A stretch of DNA of 13,622 nt, taken from the NCBI GenBank assembly GCA_026770585.1, contig MU646492.1, positions 578,600-592,221 of the forward strand, written 5' to 3'. Below are positions 13,438 to 13,622 of this stretch, piece by piece (position 1 is the stretch's first letter; every line of letters begins with the position of its first letter). The translations under genes and the position numbers were made by a program. Source of the DNA: Baffinella frigidus (lineage: Eukaryota; Cryptophyceae; Cryptomonadales; Baffinellaceae). The notes below the pieces were generated by a model. That model ran no database searches. It was given only the letters and a program-made list of their open reading frames with translations, and was not told where the DNA came from.

Positions 13438-13622
13438 GTACCCCCCCCCCCTCCCCGCAACCCCGATCAGCATCGCCCTGTGTACCTCCCGGGACAGCCT
13501 GGGTGCCTTCCTTCTCTTGCTCTTCGGATGGGGAGCCAGACCAACTTGCAAGGGGGCATCACTCGCTGCACAGCAACAGCGCTGGACCACTCGAGCGCTC
13601 TCAACCGCGGGGGAGCTAGCCA
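13438..13622 (+). other. Probable start of intron 1 of the right-hand gene
   Basis: Begins GTACCCCCCCCCC. A pyrimidine-rich stretch with CTTCCTTCTCTTGCTCTTCG lies at about 13508-13530. The open frame continues through it, so an unspliced 262-residue product cannot be excluded. Confidence 0.4.

Noticed and set aside
12605-13460. 220- and 172-codon minus-strand ORFs
   Set aside because: They lie antisense to the plus-strand exon with KEN box and helical domain, and arise from its GC-rich codons.

Overview
The window is nuclear DNA from a eukaryote. It has spliced coding exons with GT..AG boundaries, long non-coding introns, and thousands of bases of TTTAGGG-type heptamers, the telomere repeat of plants and of many algae and other protists. 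GC-rich coding sequence (ending in G/C at most third positions) and a 40-bp micro-exon suggest an alga or related protist. I cannot name the species. The heptamers are interstitial: they lie between exons, in both orientations, and the window does not end in a telomere.

Main result: about 9.3 kb of the minus strand (10200 down to 928) reads as one split gene for UDP-glucuronate decarboxylase (UDP-xylose synthase, UXS). Seven exons follow one another in protein order with compatible phases: E1 10122-10200 (membrane segment), E2 8165-8220 and E3 7020-7091 (stem), E4 4868-4926 (TGGAGFVG nucleotide-binding loop), E5 3789-3828, E6 1697-1810 and E7 928-1044. Together they give 179 codons in frame. 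The first coding exon and the C-terminal part, with the catalytic Tyr-x-x-x-Lys, are not seen. The product would be a type II membrane UXS like the animal and plant Golgi forms.

The introns are the unusual part. They are filled with blocks of 7-bp repeats, each block dominated by one variant (TTTAGGG, TTTATGG, TTTGGGG, TGTAGGG, CTGAGGG, TTGAGGG, CTGAACG, CCTGCAC and others). Among them lie many decayed copies of the nearest exon, mostly the exon's 3' end with its splice donor. Exon E6 has a 249-bp nearly identical antisense copy in the next intron, so the transcript could fold into a very long hairpin containing the exon.

The introns and the region 10.6-11.8 kb also hold short non-autonomous inverted-repeat elements. 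One is a 100-bp TA-flanked element whose unoccupied site survives in a second copy of the same local repeat. Another is a ~165-bp family with two copies in opposite orientation.

At the right end a plus-strand gene starts at 12831. Its first exon has a KEN box, many Ser/Thr-Pro sites and a helical domain resembling the N-terminal domain of Mps1/TTK or Bub1-type spindle-checkpoint kinases. Between 11.8 and 12.8 kb I see no convincing gene; the UXS 5' end and the promoters probably lie there.
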